Part shown: one piece after another, positions 34,315 to 43,442 of the stretch
Position numbering within the stretch: position 1 is the first letter of the stretch
How the letters are laid out: every line of letters starts with the position of its first letter
Source: Cetobacterium sp. ZOR0034
GTDB lineage: Bacteria; Fusobacteriota; Fusobacteriia; Fusobacteriales; Fusobacteriaceae
Length of the DNA stretch: 64,000 nt
Direction: 5' to 3'
Assembly: GCF_000799075.1 (NCBI RefSeq)
Contig: NZ_JTLI01000029.1
Coordinates: 34,364 to 98,363, forward strand
Made by a program: the position numbers and the translations under genes
The notes under the pieces: generated by a model
What the model was told of the DNA's origin: nothing
What the model saw: only the letters and a program-made list of their open reading frames with translations
The model's database searches: none

Positions 34315-35085
34315 ATGAAAAAATATATTTTGAATTTAACATATTTTATAATCTGCTTATTTTTTCTATTGCCATTTATGGGCATATTTTTTAAAAGTCT
34401 GAATTTTAAAATGTGGATATACGTTTTAAATTCATGGAGTACTTATGAAAGTTTAATCACTACCACAACGATTCTTTTTATAACTGTACTCATTAATTTT
34501 ATAATAGGAACTCCCGTTGCAGCTTTTTTAGTAAGAGAAAAATCTAAACTAAATTTTTTACTGATGATTCTGATAGCTCTTCCTCTTATAATTCCTGTTA
34601 TGGTAAGTACGATGGGACTACAATTTTCTTTTATAAAATTAAATTTGATTGATAGTGTTCTTGGAGTTTCTATTGTACACAGTGTTGCAACTATTCCCTA
34701 CTATATTCTAAGTATGAAATCGGGATATCTTACAATAAATAAAGATTATTTAAATCTCGGAAAAATTTTAGGAGCTAATCCTATACAAATCTTTTTTAAG
34801 ATTACGTTGCCTTTAATATATCCCTCGTTTTTAGTTGGAGTTTCGCTAACTATAGTTGTTTCTTTAGCACAGTATCTTATCACATTTATAATAGGAGGTG
34901 GAAGAGTTATCACTCTTCCGATTTTAATGATGCCATATCTAGTAGATGGTGGAATAACCAACGGAACCGTTTACAGTGTTATTTATATTATTTTTACATA
35001 CCTCTTACTATTTTTACTAAATAGTTTTACCAAAAATATATACAGAAAGAGAGATTTACATGATTCAAATAAACAATGTATCTAA
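34315..35085 (+). CDS. ABC transporter permease (second half)
   Basis: 256 residues from the ATG at 34315, 2 bp after the previous stop. A GTG at 34306 is possible but lacks a better ribosome site. Six hydrophobic segments and the EAA loop NLGKILGANPIQIFFKITLPLIYPS are seen. It pairs with the preceding permease to form the channel. Confidence 0.84.
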   Translation: MKKYILNLTYFIICLFFLLPFMGIFFKSLNFKMWIYVLNSWSTYESLITTTTILFITVLINFIIGTPVAAFLVREKSKLNFLLMILIALPLIIPVMVSTMGLQFSFIKLNLIDSVLGVSIVHSVATIPYYILSMKSGYLTINKDYLNLGKILGANPIQIFFKITLPLIYPSFLVGVSLTIVVSLAQYLITFIIGGGRVITLPILMMPYLVDGGITNGTVYSVIYIIFTYLLLFLLNSFTKNIYRKRDLHDSNKQCI

Positions 35086-36040
35086 AACATTTTCAGGATT
35101 TCTTTTAAAAAATATAAATTTATCAATAACCTCAGGCGAGTTTATTGGTATATTGGGACAATCGGGTTCGGGAAAATCAACTCTTTTAAATTTAATAGCT
35201 GGTTTAGATGAAGATTTTACTGGAGAGATTAAAATAGAGGGTAAGAACCCATCTCATACCATAAAAAATGGAGAGATTAGTATGGTTTTTCAAGATTCAT
35301 TGCTTCTTCCACACTTAAATGTATTTGATAACATTGCGTTTGGCTTGAAAATAAAAAAAATAAATAAATCTGAAATAGAAAAAAGAGTTTTCGAAGCAAT
35401 TTCTGAAATGGAGCTAACGGGAAAAGAGAAAAGATTTCCAAATGAGTTAAGTGGAGGAGAAAAGCAAAGAGTTTCTATAGCTAGAGCTCTCGTGACAAAA
35501 CCAAAACTTCTTTTAATGGATGAGCCATTCTCTGCATTAGATTTTAATTTAAGAGAACGAATGCAAAAATTAGTTAAATCTCTTCATAAAAAATATAAAA
35601 TTAGTACTATTTTTGTAACTCATGATAGAGATGAAGCTTTCTTTTTAGCGGATAGAATTGCTATAATGTCTGATGGAGAACTTTTAGAGTTTGATACTCC
35701 TCAAGCTTTATATTACACCCCTAAAACACTATATACCGCTAAACTTCTTGGAATAGAAAATATACTTTCTAAAAAAGATTTTGAAGTAATTTTTGGACCG
35801 AGAGATGAAAATTTTGATTTTATCGCTTTTAGAGGAAACGATCTATGTATTGTTCAAAACTCTAATTTTACTGGAATCATTGAAGATATCCAGTTTGGAT
35901 TAGGAAAATATTGTCTCATTATTTTAATTAGAGATATAAGGCTCTATTTCATACAAGAAAAGGAACCAAAGGAAAAAATTGGAGATTTCATCTGTTTTTT
36001 ATATAATAAAAATAATGAAATCTTAATCAAAGGAGAATAA
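35060..36040 (+). CDS. ABC transporter ATP-binding protein (YnjD-like)
   Basis: The 326-residue ATPase has Walker A GQSGSGKST, Q-loop FQDSLL, signature LSGGEKQR, Walker B LLMDEPFSALD and THDRDEA. A C-terminal TOBE-like region of about 100 residues (from IFGPRDENF) is longer than in E. coli YnjD. Its start overlaps the permease by 26 bp. Confidence 0.87.
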   Translation: MIQINNVSKTFSGFLLKNINLSITSGEFIGILGQSGSGKSTLLNLIAGLDEDFTGEIKIEGKNPSHTIKNGEISMVFQDSLLLPHLNVFDNIAFGLKIKKINKSEIEKRVFEAISEMELTGKEKRFPNELSGGEKQRVSIARALVTKPKLLLMDEPFSALDFNLRERMQKLVKSLHKKYKISTIFVTHDRDEAFFLADRIAIMSDGELLEFDTPQALYYTPKTLYTAKLLGIENILSKKDFEVIFGPRDENFDFIAFRGNDLCIVQNSNFTGIIEDIQFGLGKYCLIILIRDIRLYFIQEKEPKEKIGDFICFLYNKNNEILIKGE

Positions 36041-36044
36041 ACTA

Positions 36045-36632
36045 ATGTTAGATACACACTGTAGAAAATATATTCAACCACTTATTGAAGTAGCCGCAAA
36101 TTTAGCTATAAAATTGAAGTTAAGTGCGAACTTTGTAACAATTTTAGCTGCTATCATTGGAATTTCAAGTGGAATTTTTACCCTGATAGATAAGAATATC
36201 TTAGCTATTATCATGTTATGGTTATCAGGCTATCTTGATGCTGTTGACGGAACAATAGCTCGTAAAACAAAGTCATCTACAGCTTTTGGTACTGTTATGG
36301 ATATAACTTTTGATAGAGTTGTTGAAGGGTCTGTTATAATTGGGGTAGCATATAAATATCCTCAATTTAGCTTTATCTCCCTTTTACTGGCAATCAGTAT
36401 AATTATTTCTATGACAATCTTTTTAACAACAGGACCTTTAGCTCAAAACAAAGGTGAAAAAACATTTTATTATCAAGCTGGATTGGCTGAAAGAACTGAA
36501 GGCTTTATTATGCTATCCGCTATGATTTTATTAAGAGAAAAAAGTGGACTTATAATAAATCTATTCACTGGAATCGTTTTATTCACTGCTTTCCAAAGAT
36601 TTGTTGAAGCCAAGAAGATTTTAGATAAATAA
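36045..36632 (+). CDS. CDP-alcohol phosphatidyltransferase family protein (YnjF-like)
   Basis: The 195-residue membrane protein has the complete family motif D-G-x2-A-R-x8-G-x3-D-x3-D, read as DGTIARKTKSSTAFGTVMDITFD. It would join a CDP-activated lipid to an alcohol, or the reverse, in the inner membrane. The alcohol is unknown. Its position as last gene after the ABC genes mirrors ynjF in E. coli; a ynjE rhodanese is absent here. Confidence 0.85.
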   Translation: MLDTHCRKYIQPLIEVAANLAIKLKLSANFVTILAAIIGISSGIFTLIDKNILAIIMLWLSGYLDAVDGTIARKTKSSTAFGTVMDITFDRVVEGSVIIGVAYKYPQFSFISLLLAISIIISMTIFLTTGPLAQNKGEKTFYYQAGLAERTEGFIMLSAMILLREKSGLIINLFTGIVLFTAFQRFVEAKKILDK

Positions 36633-36674
36633 AAAATCCCACTAGTAGATTTTTAATTCGCTAGTGGGTTTTTT
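36631..36674. terminator. Bidirectional terminator
   Basis: A 14- to 15-bp stem, AAAAAATCCCACTAG with CTAGTGGGTTTTTT, between convergent operons. Confidence 0.9.
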
Positions 36675-36679
36675 ATCTC

Positions 36680-36928
36680 CTATTTATATTTAATTTTCAT
36701 TTTTAAAATAGTTATTGCAAATGACAATGTCACAGCATTTCCTATAATAACTGGGATATCTTTTCTAAAAGTTCCATAGATTAACCAAGCAAAAACTCCT
36801 ACTGTAAACATTATATACATCAAAAGTGAGATTCCACTTGTATCTTTTGTCTTTATAGTTTTTATAGCTTGAGGTAAAAATGAAACTGTTGTTAAAAAAG
36901 CTGCACAATATCCTAATATATCTATCAT
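36680..36928 (-). CDS. SemiSWEET sugar transporter
   Basis: The 82-residue protein has three hydrophobic segments and the PQ motif in SFLPQAIKTIKTKDTSGIS. SemiSWEETs are half-size sugar facilitators that work as dimers in the inner membrane. It lies 10 bp after the alpha-galactosidase gene in the same operon, so it probably moves a released monosaccharide such as galactose, glucose or sucrose (inference). Confidence 0.85.
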   Translation of the reverse strand: MIDILGYCAAFLTTVSFLPQAIKTIKTKDTSGISLLMYIMFTVGVFAWLIYGTFRKDIPVIIGNAVTLSFAITILKMKIKYK

Positions 36929-36938
36929 TTTTTTCTCC

Positions 36939-39200
36939 TTAAATAGCTTTTAATTTAATTAAGCAACTTTTAAAATCTCCAATTAAGCTATCTAACTCTC
37001 CTTCAACTTGTAAATTCCCTAAATCAGAGAATGAAGGCTCTTTAAATATAACTCCACTATTTTGAAGCTCATCACCATAGTATGACTTTCCTTGAACTTG
37101 CAAACTTTCCACTGAATATAGATAATCTTCATTTAATCCACTCAATATCAGTGATTCATACCCGGCATTAGGAACTGATAAGATTTTATATTTTGCTACT
37201 AGCGCTTCTTTTTTATCCTTGCTAACAACCATCCATGCTGCATCATTTAATTTTTTCTCAAATGGAGAAACCAATCTATAAAAATCTCCAAATTGAATTA
37301 ATTCTCTATTTTCTTTGAAAAATTCTATCTGTTTTTTAACAATCTCTTTCTCTTCATCAGTTATCTTATTCAAATCTAGCTCATATCCAAAAGCTCCAAA
37401 AATAGCGACATTCCCACGTGTTTTTATAGGTGTTACTCTATTTGTTTGATGATTTGGAACTGCCGACACATGAGCTCCCATAGAAACTACTGGATAACAA
37501 AGTGATGTTCCGTATTGAATCTTAATTCTTTCAACTGCATCTGTATCATCACTCGTCCAAGTTTGTGGCATATAATATAACATCCCTGGATCAAATCTAT
37601 TTCCGCCACTTGCACAAGATTCAAATAAAACTTCTGGAAACTCTGTTGTTAACTTTTCTAAAAGCTCGTAAAGACCTAAAATATATCTATGGAAAACCTC
37701 TCCTTGTTTTGTAGAATCTATAACTTCTGACCAAACTTCAGTCATCGGTCTATTCATATCCCATTTCACATATGATATTTTTGATTCTCTCAATATTTTA
37801 GATATTTTTTCATAAAGATATTCACGAACATCCTCTCTTCCTAAATCCAAAGTATGCTGATTTCTACTTGGAGTATTTTTTCTATTTGGAGCTCTTAAAA
37901 TCCAATTTGGATGATTTCTATAAAGTTCACTATCTTTATTTACCATTTCAGGCTCAAACCAAAGACCAAATTTAATCCCCATCTCTTCAACTTTTTTCGA
38001 TAATCCCTCAACACCACTAGGAATTTTTTCTAGATTACTCCACCAATCTCCCAACCCAGCTTTGTCATGATTTCTAGCTCCAAACCATCCATCATCTAAA
38101 ACAAACAGTTCAACACCTAACTCTTTTGCTTTTTTAGCTATATCTAAAATTTTCTCCTCATTGAAATCAAAATATGTAGCCTCCCAGTTATTAAGTAACA
38201 CTGGTCTAACCTTATCTCTCCAAACTCCTCTAGCTAATCTTTCTCTATAAAGTCTATGATAGTTTAAGCTAAGTCCGTTCATACCAGTATTTGAGTAACT
38301 CATTACAACTTCTGGAGATTGGAATTCATCATTTTTTAATAATGTCCAATTAAAATTAAATGGATTCATACCAATTGAAACTCTAAGTTTGTCGTACTGA
38401 TTTTTTTCAACCATCTCAATATGATTTCCACTATAAACTAAGTTGAAACCATAAACTTCTCCTGAAAACTCTGTAGTTTCTTTTCTTTTTAAAGCTATAA
38501 ATGGATTGCTATTTACACTACTTGTTCCTCTTTTACTATCTATTACAAATTTGTTTTGGTTTATTTCACTTATCTCAACGTGTCTCTCTCTTGACCAAGC
38601 TCCCGAAAGATGTACAATTTGAAAATCAGGTTCTTTAAAATCTAAAGATGCACTTAAAAATCTTTCTAAAACCAACTTTTCATCCGATTCATTTTTTATG
38701 TGAGCATTTCTTGTAATAACATCATAATCTCTAAATATAGTATAACTTAAAGTTAGAGTTGCTCCTATAAGTTCATCTTTTAAATATATTTTTAAAGTTT
38801 TAGCTTCATTTGAATTTTCAATATATGTATTTGGAAGATTTTTTAGATTTTCTTTTCCTTCAACTATTTCATATGAATGATAAGTAAAATCTGTAACTCT
38901 ACTTCCATTTTCTTGTAAAACTACAATTGCAGGTTCTCTATAGTCCCCATTTCCATAACTCGGATACTCTTGTAGCAAGATATCTTTACAAAACCCTCTT
39001 TTCTCATCTAAAGCGTTTGGAGTAACCGGAACCTCCGCCGAAGTTATTTGAACTAAGTGTTCATATGAGTCTCTATGTTTTATTTTTTTTCCAAAATAAA
39101 GATGTCCTAAAGTTCCATCATCTAAAACTTTTAAAATATAACTGATATTCTCATTACAAAGGTGAAACTCTAATTTTTTTTCATTTATAAGTATATGCAT
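36939..39200 (-). CDS. Alpha-galactosidase, GH36
   Basis: 753 residues, the usual length. An N-terminal beta-sandwich is followed by the barrel with VLDDGWFGAR, nucleophile Asp in YVKWDMNR and acid/base Asp in SDDTDAVERI, plus ESCASGGNRFD. No signal peptide, so it acts in the cytoplasm on melibiose/raffinose-type alpha-galactosides taken in by the symporter encoded just before it. A GGAGG site precedes the ATG. Confidence 0.93.
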   Translation of the reverse strand: MHILINEKKLEFHLCNENISYILKVLDDGTLGHLYFGKKIKHRDSYEHLVQITSAEVPVTPNALDEKRGFCKDILLQEYPSYGNGDYREPAIVVLQENGSRVTDFTYHSYEIVEGKENLKNLPNTYIENSNEAKTLKIYLKDELIGATLTLSYTIFRDYDVITRNAHIKNESDEKLVLERFLSASLDFKEPDFQIVHLSGAWSRERHVEISEINQNKFVIDSKRGTSSVNSNPFIALKRKETTEFSGEVYGFNLVYSGNHIEMVEKNQYDKLRVSIGMNPFNFNWTLLKNDEFQSPEVVMSYSNTGMNGLSLNYHRLYRERLARGVWRDKVRPVLLNNWEATYFDFNEEKILDIAKKAKELGVELFVLDDGWFGARNHDKAGLGDWWSNLEKIPSGVEGLSKKVEEMGIKFGLWFEPEMVNKDSELYRNHPNWILRAPNRKNTPSRNQHTLDLGREDVREYLYEKISKILRESKISYVKWDMNRPMTEVWSEVIDSTKQGEVFHRYILGLYELLEKLTTEFPEVLFESCASGGNRFDPGMLYYMPQTWTSDDTDAVERIKIQYGTSLCYPVVSMGAHVSAVPNHQTNRVTPIKTRGNVAIFGAFGYELDLNKITDEEKEIVKKQIEFFKENRELIQFGDFYRLVSPFEKKLNDAAWMVVSKDKKEALVAKYKILSVPNAGYESLILSGLNEDYLYSVESLQVQGKSYYGDELQNSGVIFKEPSFSDLGNLQVEGELDSLIGDFKSCLIKLKAI

Positions 39201-39209
39201 TTTTCCTCC

Positions 39210-40913
39210 CTAAGCTTCTACTGCTTTTTCTACTTTTAATTTTTGTCTATATTTTCTAATTGTTATAACTACTAAGGCTGTAACTGTCCACAATATACCT
39301 AGATTTTTTTGTAATCCCATAAAGTTCAGTGTAACCAATCCATATTTTGAGAAAATAACATAGAACGATAACATAACAGATACAATTATAGTTCCAGCTT
39401 CGTATTGATACTCCCACGGAGTTACTTCAACAATATTTTTATTTACTAAAACGTATGGAGTTTTTCTAGGCTTCAACTTTCCTATAATTAACATAATTCC
39501 ACAACTTATAACAAACAGTATTGCCGACTGATGTAAAAAATGTAAATCTGGCTTAACTACTAGTTGAAGGAATGCATATGATGAAACGAAAAATGCCAGT
39601 GAAATTTTTGCAGCTATTGCTGGTACATATTTTGTTGTATATCCAATAAAAATTATTGTAAATATTGGTACATTGAAAAATCCATTTACAATTTGTAGAT
39701 ACTGAAATAATCCTTGTGGTGCCTTCATTATTAGAGGTGCTGTAAATAAAGATGTCAATGCTATAACAAATCCAAATATTTTTCCTTTATTTACTATTTG
39801 AGCATCTGTTTTATTTTTTCCAAAAATTGGTTTATAAACATTTATACAGAATAGTGTAGAAGCACTGTTTAAAGTACTGTTATAACTACTTAGAACAGCT
39901 CCAAACATTACCGCTGCAAAGAATCCTACAAAATATTTTGGCATTAAACCTTTAATCAGATGAGAGTACATTAAATCAGGTTCAGCAAAATTTGCACCAT
40001 AAATATGATAGGCTATAATTCCTGGAATTATTACAATTATAGGAGTAAATATTTTTAGTAGCCCTGCTAACATAACTCCTTTTTGACCTTCTTTTAAATT
40101 TTTAGCAGCCAAAGCTCTTTGCATAATTCCTTGATCTGTTCCCCAATAATATAGATTAACTAAAAGCATTCCTGTGAAAAGGGTTGTAAATGGAATTGGA
40201 TCTGAATTTGAACCGATAGCATCAAATTTTTCTGGATGTGCTAAAACTAATTCTCCAATTCCTCTAGTAAATGAACCATCTCCTATAAATTTAAAACCGA
40301 AATAAGGTACTGATAATCCCCCAATTACAAGTCCTATTCCATTTAAAGTATCTGAAAATGCTACTGCTTTTAACCCTCCAAAAATCGCATAGATTGCACC
40401 TATAATTCCAATAGCCCAAACTGTTATCCAGATTCCAGCTGTATAAGAAACACCTAAAACTCCAGATATATCAAACAGTTGACTCATAACTAATGCTCCT
40501 GCATAAAGTGTAGGTGGTAATCCGTTTAAAACATAACTGATTAAAAATAGATATGTTACAAATTTTCTAACTCCTGGATCAAAACGATCTTCTAAAAATT
40601 CTGGAATTGTTGTAAGACCACCTTTTAAGTATCTAGGAACTAAAAACATTGCAACAAGTACCAAAGTTATTCCTGAACAAACTTCCCATCCCATAACAGA
40701 CATGTTATGAGTATAAGATTGTGCACTCATTCCCGCAAAATTTGCTGGACTAAGATTTGTTAGCATTAGAGACCCCGCTATAAATCCAGCTGTTAAACTT
40801 CTTCCACCTAAAAAATAACCGTCATTTGTGTCTAATGTATCTCCTTTAGTTTTATAATAAGTTAATATAGCAACTAAAGCTGTAAAGAAAATAAAAGATA
40901 AAAACATTAACAT
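39210..40913 (-). CDS. Sodium:solute symporter (SSS family, sugar)
   Basis: The 567-residue protein has about 14 hydrophobic segments. Family blocks include GGRSLTAGFIAGSLMLTNLSP near the N-terminus and YYWGTDQGIMQRALAAKNLKEG, a pattern shared with the Vibrio sodium/galactose carrier vSGLT. It likely brings galactose or alpha-galactosides in with sodium. It sits between the LacI regulator (44 bp) and the alpha-galactosidase (9 bp). Confidence 0.87.
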   Translation of the reverse strand: MLMFLSFIFFTALVAILTYYKTKGDTLDTNDGYFLGGRSLTAGFIAGSLMLTNLSPANFAGMSAQSYTHNMSVMGWEVCSGITLVLVAMFLVPRYLKGGLTTIPEFLEDRFDPGVRKFVTYLFLISYVLNGLPPTLYAGALVMSQLFDISGVLGVSYTAGIWITVWAIGIIGAIYAIFGGLKAVAFSDTLNGIGLVIGGLSVPYFGFKFIGDGSFTRGIGELVLAHPEKFDAIGSNSDPIPFTTLFTGMLLVNLYYWGTDQGIMQRALAAKNLKEGQKGVMLAGLLKIFTPIIVIIPGIIAYHIYGANFAEPDLMYSHLIKGLMPKYFVGFFAAVMFGAVLSSYNSTLNSASTLFCINVYKPIFGKNKTDAQIVNKGKIFGFVIALTSLFTAPLIMKAPQGLFQYLQIVNGFFNVPIFTIIFIGYTTKYVPAIAAKISLAFFVSSYAFLQLVVKPDLHFLHQSAILFVISCGIMLIIGKLKPRKTPYVLVNKNIVEVTPWEYQYEAGTIIVSVMLSFYVIFSKYGLVTLNFMGLQKNLGILWTVTALVVITIRKYRQKLKVEKAVEA

Positions 40914-40957
40914 AAAGTCACACTCCCCGTATATTTATTTTAAAATTTTAAAAAAAT

Positions 40958-41992
40958 TTAATCTTCAAAATAATCCATCATACTTTCTATTAATTTTGTC
41001 TTTGTATATTCAACTCTTGTTTCTACAAACTCAGAAACTAAGAATTCGATACTTTTCTTAGCTGTTTCTTTTAACATTGGTGACACCGTTTTAAATCCCA
41101 TTGGAACTGTATATTTCAAATTATCGAATCCCCAAATCTCTAATTTTTTATAATCCACTTCAAACTCTTTCAAAGCTTTCACGATTCCAAATAGCATATT
41201 ATCACTTGATGAAAAAATAGCATCAAATTCTATATTATTTTTTAATATTTGAACCATATCGCTATAAGCATTTCCTCTACAATAATCTGATTTTAAAATT
41301 AGATTTTTATCGATATCTATTTTTTTCTTTTTTAAACTATCTTCATACGCTCTTTTTCTTTCAAATCCAGAAAGTTTATTTAAATCTCCTAGAAATATAA
41401 GTGGTCGTTTTAAATTTTTTTCTAAAATCTTCTCCATAATAGAAGAGGCTCCACCATAATCATCTGTATTTATATATAAAGTTTTCTGAGCCATATTGTT
41501 AATTTCTTTGGCGTAGTCTACTACCACAACTTTGTATTCACTTTTTATCATTTTTTCTAAAAACATATTATCTCTTAAAAAACCAATGAATATTCCACTT
41601 GAGACATTTCCATTCTTAAAAAAAGCTTCTATTCTCTTTTCATCATTAAAATCTTTTACATAGTCTACTAAAATTTGATGATTTTCTAAAAAAGCTTCTT
41701 TTACAACCGTATCTGTAAAATCCATAAAGTATGCTGTATCCATGCTTGTAGTTTCAGAATTCATATTAGGTTCATATATAAAAACTCCAATTACACTATT
41801 TTTTTTCCCTGCCAATGTCTGAGCATTTAAATTTGGAATATAATTGTATTCATCGATTATTTTTAAGATTTTTTGTCGATTCTTAACACTCACATTTGGA
41901 TGATTATTTAAAACTCTCGAAACTGTACTTCTTGAAACTCCTGCTAATTTAGCTATCTCTGTACTATCTATTTTCAAATTTTCTTTTTTCAT
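40958..41992 (-). CDS. LacI-family transcriptional regulator
   Basis: The 344-residue protein has an N-terminal helix-turn-helix (STEIAKLAGVSRSTVSRVLNN), hinge helix and periplasmic-binding-protein-like effector domain. The GalR-type sugar pocket probably senses galactose or an alpha-galactoside. It is first in the alpha-galactoside operon, with a perfect 20-bp palindrome just upstream of its ribosome site, which suggests autoregulation of the whole unit. Confidence 0.92.
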   Translation of the reverse strand: MKKENLKIDSTEIAKLAGVSRSTVSRVLNNHPNVSVKNRQKILKIIDEYNYIPNLNAQTLAGKKNSVIGVFIYEPNMNSETTSMDTAYFMDFTDTVVKEAFLENHQILVDYVKDFNDEKRIEAFFKNGNVSSGIFIGFLRDNMFLEKMIKSEYKVVVVDYAKEINNMAQKTLYINTDDYGGASSIMEKILEKNLKRPLIFLGDLNKLSGFERKRAYEDSLKKKKIDIDKNLILKSDYCRGNAYSDMVQILKNNIEFDAIFSSSDNMLFGIVKALKEFEVDYKKLEIWGFDNLKYTVPMGFKTVSPMLKETAKKSIEFLVSEFVETRVEYTKTKLIESMMDYFED

Positions 41993-42005
41993 ATTGCGCC
42001 TTTCT

Positions 42006-42025
42006 TTTTGGACAGCTGTCCAAAA
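42006..42025. promoter_or_regulatory. Perfect 20-bp palindrome, likely LacI-family operator
   Basis: TTTTGGACAGCTGTCCAAAA, 13 bp upstream of the lacI-type start codon and downstream of a TATAAT-like -10 (42058-42053, minus strand). The even-centred CAGCTG core with AT arms fits LacI-family operators. No second copy was seen in the window. Confidence 0.7.
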
Positions 42026-42106
42026 GTTTTTTAAAAAAATATTTATGTACGTATTATAAAATAAAAAATAGAAAAATAAACATTTTTTATTAAAAAAGTA
42101 TTTTTC

Positions 42107-42128
42107 TTTTTTTACTTTAGTAAAAAAA
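42107..42128. repeat. Inverted repeat in the lacI/add spacer
   Basis: Two 10-bp arms (TTTTTTTACT and AGTAAAAAAA) separated by TT, 44 bp upstream of the adenosine deaminase -35. Its role is unknown. The rest of the 396-bp spacer is AT-rich apart from the operator, promoter and riboswitch listed separately. Confidence 0.5.
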
Positions 42129-42171
42129 CTTCTATTTTTTATACTTAACTTTTTTAGTTAAATATTTTTTA

Positions 42172-42200
42172 TTGACAGACATTATTATTTAATATATAAT
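42172..42200 (+). promoter_or_regulatory. Consensus promoter of the riboswitch-deaminase transcript
   Basis: TTGACA (42172-42177), 17 bp, TATAAT (42195-42200): a perfect sigma-70-type match. Confidence 0.85.
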
Positions 42201-42242
42201 AATTGAAATATATTTTTTAAATATATAAAAATTAAATAAACA

Positions 42243-42310
42243 ACTTCGTATAACCCTATTAATCTGGTATAGGGGTCTCTACCACGGAACCATAATTCCT
42301 GCTTACGAAG
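42243..42310 (+). ncRNA. Purine riboswitch, adenine-type
   Basis: P1 CTTCGTA (42244-42250) pairs with TACGAAG (42304-42310). Between them are the family core segments TATAACCC, CTGGTATAGGGGTCTCTACC and GGAACCATAATTCC. The base matching position 74 of the B. subtilis xpt aptamer is T (in GCTTACG), which marks adenine specificity. The downstream gene acts on adenosine/adenine, in line with the add riboswitch of Vibrio vulnificus. Confidence 0.88.
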
Positions 42311-42359
42311 AAGATATGTCTATCATTGTCATATTTTCTTCGTGTGCAGGATTTTTTTT
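42297..42359 (+). terminator. Riboswitch expression-platform terminator
   Basis: TCCTGC, 2-nt bulge, then ACGAAGAAGATATG pair with CATATTTTCTTCGT, 2 nt, GCAGGA, followed by eight T. The 5' arm uses the 3' strands of aptamer P3 and P1, so the terminator and aptamer exclude each other. Ligand binding should switch the gene on. Confidence 0.85.
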
Positions 42360-42388
42360 ATAATTTTTTATTTAGAAGGAGAAAAAAT

Positions 42389-43396
42389 ATGAATTTAAGC
42401 AAATTACCAAAAATCGAGTTACACTGTCATCTTGATGGAAGTGTAAGACCTGAAACTATTATTGAGTTATCAAAAATTGAAAATGTTAAACTGCCAAGTT
42501 ATGATATAGAAACTATTAGAAATATTATGGTTGCTCCTATGGAATGTACATCTCTTGATGAGTATTTAGAAAAGTTCCAAATTCCTGTTGCTATTATGCA
42601 ATCTAAGGAGAGCTTAGAAAGAGTCACTTTTGAACTTATGGAAGATTCTGCTAAAGAAAATATAAAATATATTGAGATTAGATTTGCTCCATTACTTCAT
42701 ATAAATAAGGGGCTTTCTGTTGAAGAGATTTTAGAGAGTGTTGTTAAAGGAATTAAAAAAGCTGAAGAGATATACGATATAAAAGGAAATCTTATCTTAT
42801 CATTCCTAAGACATATGTCTGCTGAAACTATCTACGATGTTATTGAAGCTGGAAGAAGATTTTTAGGCAATGGTGTTGTGGCTATAGATCTTTGTGCAAG
42901 TGAAGAAAAAGGTTTTTGTGAAAGATTTATAAAGCCATTCGAACTTGGAAGAGAGTATGGTTATAAAGTTACTATACATGCTGGTGAAACTGGAATTGGA
43001 GAGAATGTTTTAGATGCTGTTCAAATGCTACATGCTGAGAGAATTGGTCATGGAATCCACATAAAAAATTGTAAAGCTGCTTATGATATCGTAAAAGAAA
43101 ATGGAATTACATTAGAGATGTGTCCTACGAGCAATGTTCAAACTAAAGCTGTTGAGAATTTTGAAAATCATCCTCTTTTAGATTTCTATAAAGATGGAAT
43201 AAATGTAACAATAAATACTGATAATAGAACTGTTTCTAATACTACTTTAACTAATGAGATTCTTGTTTCTAAAGATAACTTCAATATGGATTTTGAAATT
43301 TATAAAAATATATATCTAACTTCTGTTGAAGCTGCTTTTACAACTTCAGAGATTAAAAATAAACTGAAAATTGATTTAAATAAATCTTTCATATAA
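42389..43396 (+). CDS. add: Adenosine/adenine deaminase
   Basis: 335 residues from the ATG at 42389, 7 nt after AGAAGGAG. An upstream in-frame ATG at 42326 falls inside the terminator hairpin. Zinc and catalytic motifs: KIELHCHLDGS, TIHAGETG with the metal His and nearby Glu, GHGI, and NTDN as the second metal Asp region. It hydrolyses adenosine (or adenine) to inosine (hypoxanthine) in the cytoplasm. The adenine-type riboswitch directly controls it. Confidence 0.9.
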   Translation: MNLSKLPKIELHCHLDGSVRPETIIELSKIENVKLPSYDIETIRNIMVAPMECTSLDEYLEKFQIPVAIMQSKESLERVTFELMEDSAKENIKYIEIRFAPLLHINKGLSVEEILESVVKGIKKAEEIYDIKGNLILSFLRHMSAETIYDVIEAGRRFLGNGVVAIDLCASEEKGFCERFIKPFELGREYGYKVTIHAGETGIGENVLDAVQMLHAERIGHGIHIKNCKAAYDIVKENGITLEMCPTSNVQTKAVENFENHPLLDFYKDGINVTINTDNRTVSNTTLTNEILVSKDNFNMDFEIYKNIYLTSVEAAFTTSEIKNKLKIDLNKSFI

Positions 43397-43397
43397 T

Positions 43398-43434
43398 AAA
43401 AAAGACTCAATTTTTTAGAATTGAGTCTCTTTTT
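43398..43434. terminator. Bidirectional terminator
   Basis: Stem AGACTCAATT/AATTGAGTCT (43403-43412 and 43419-43428) with A and T tails. Confidence 0.88.
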
Positions 43435-43442
43435 ATTCTTAA

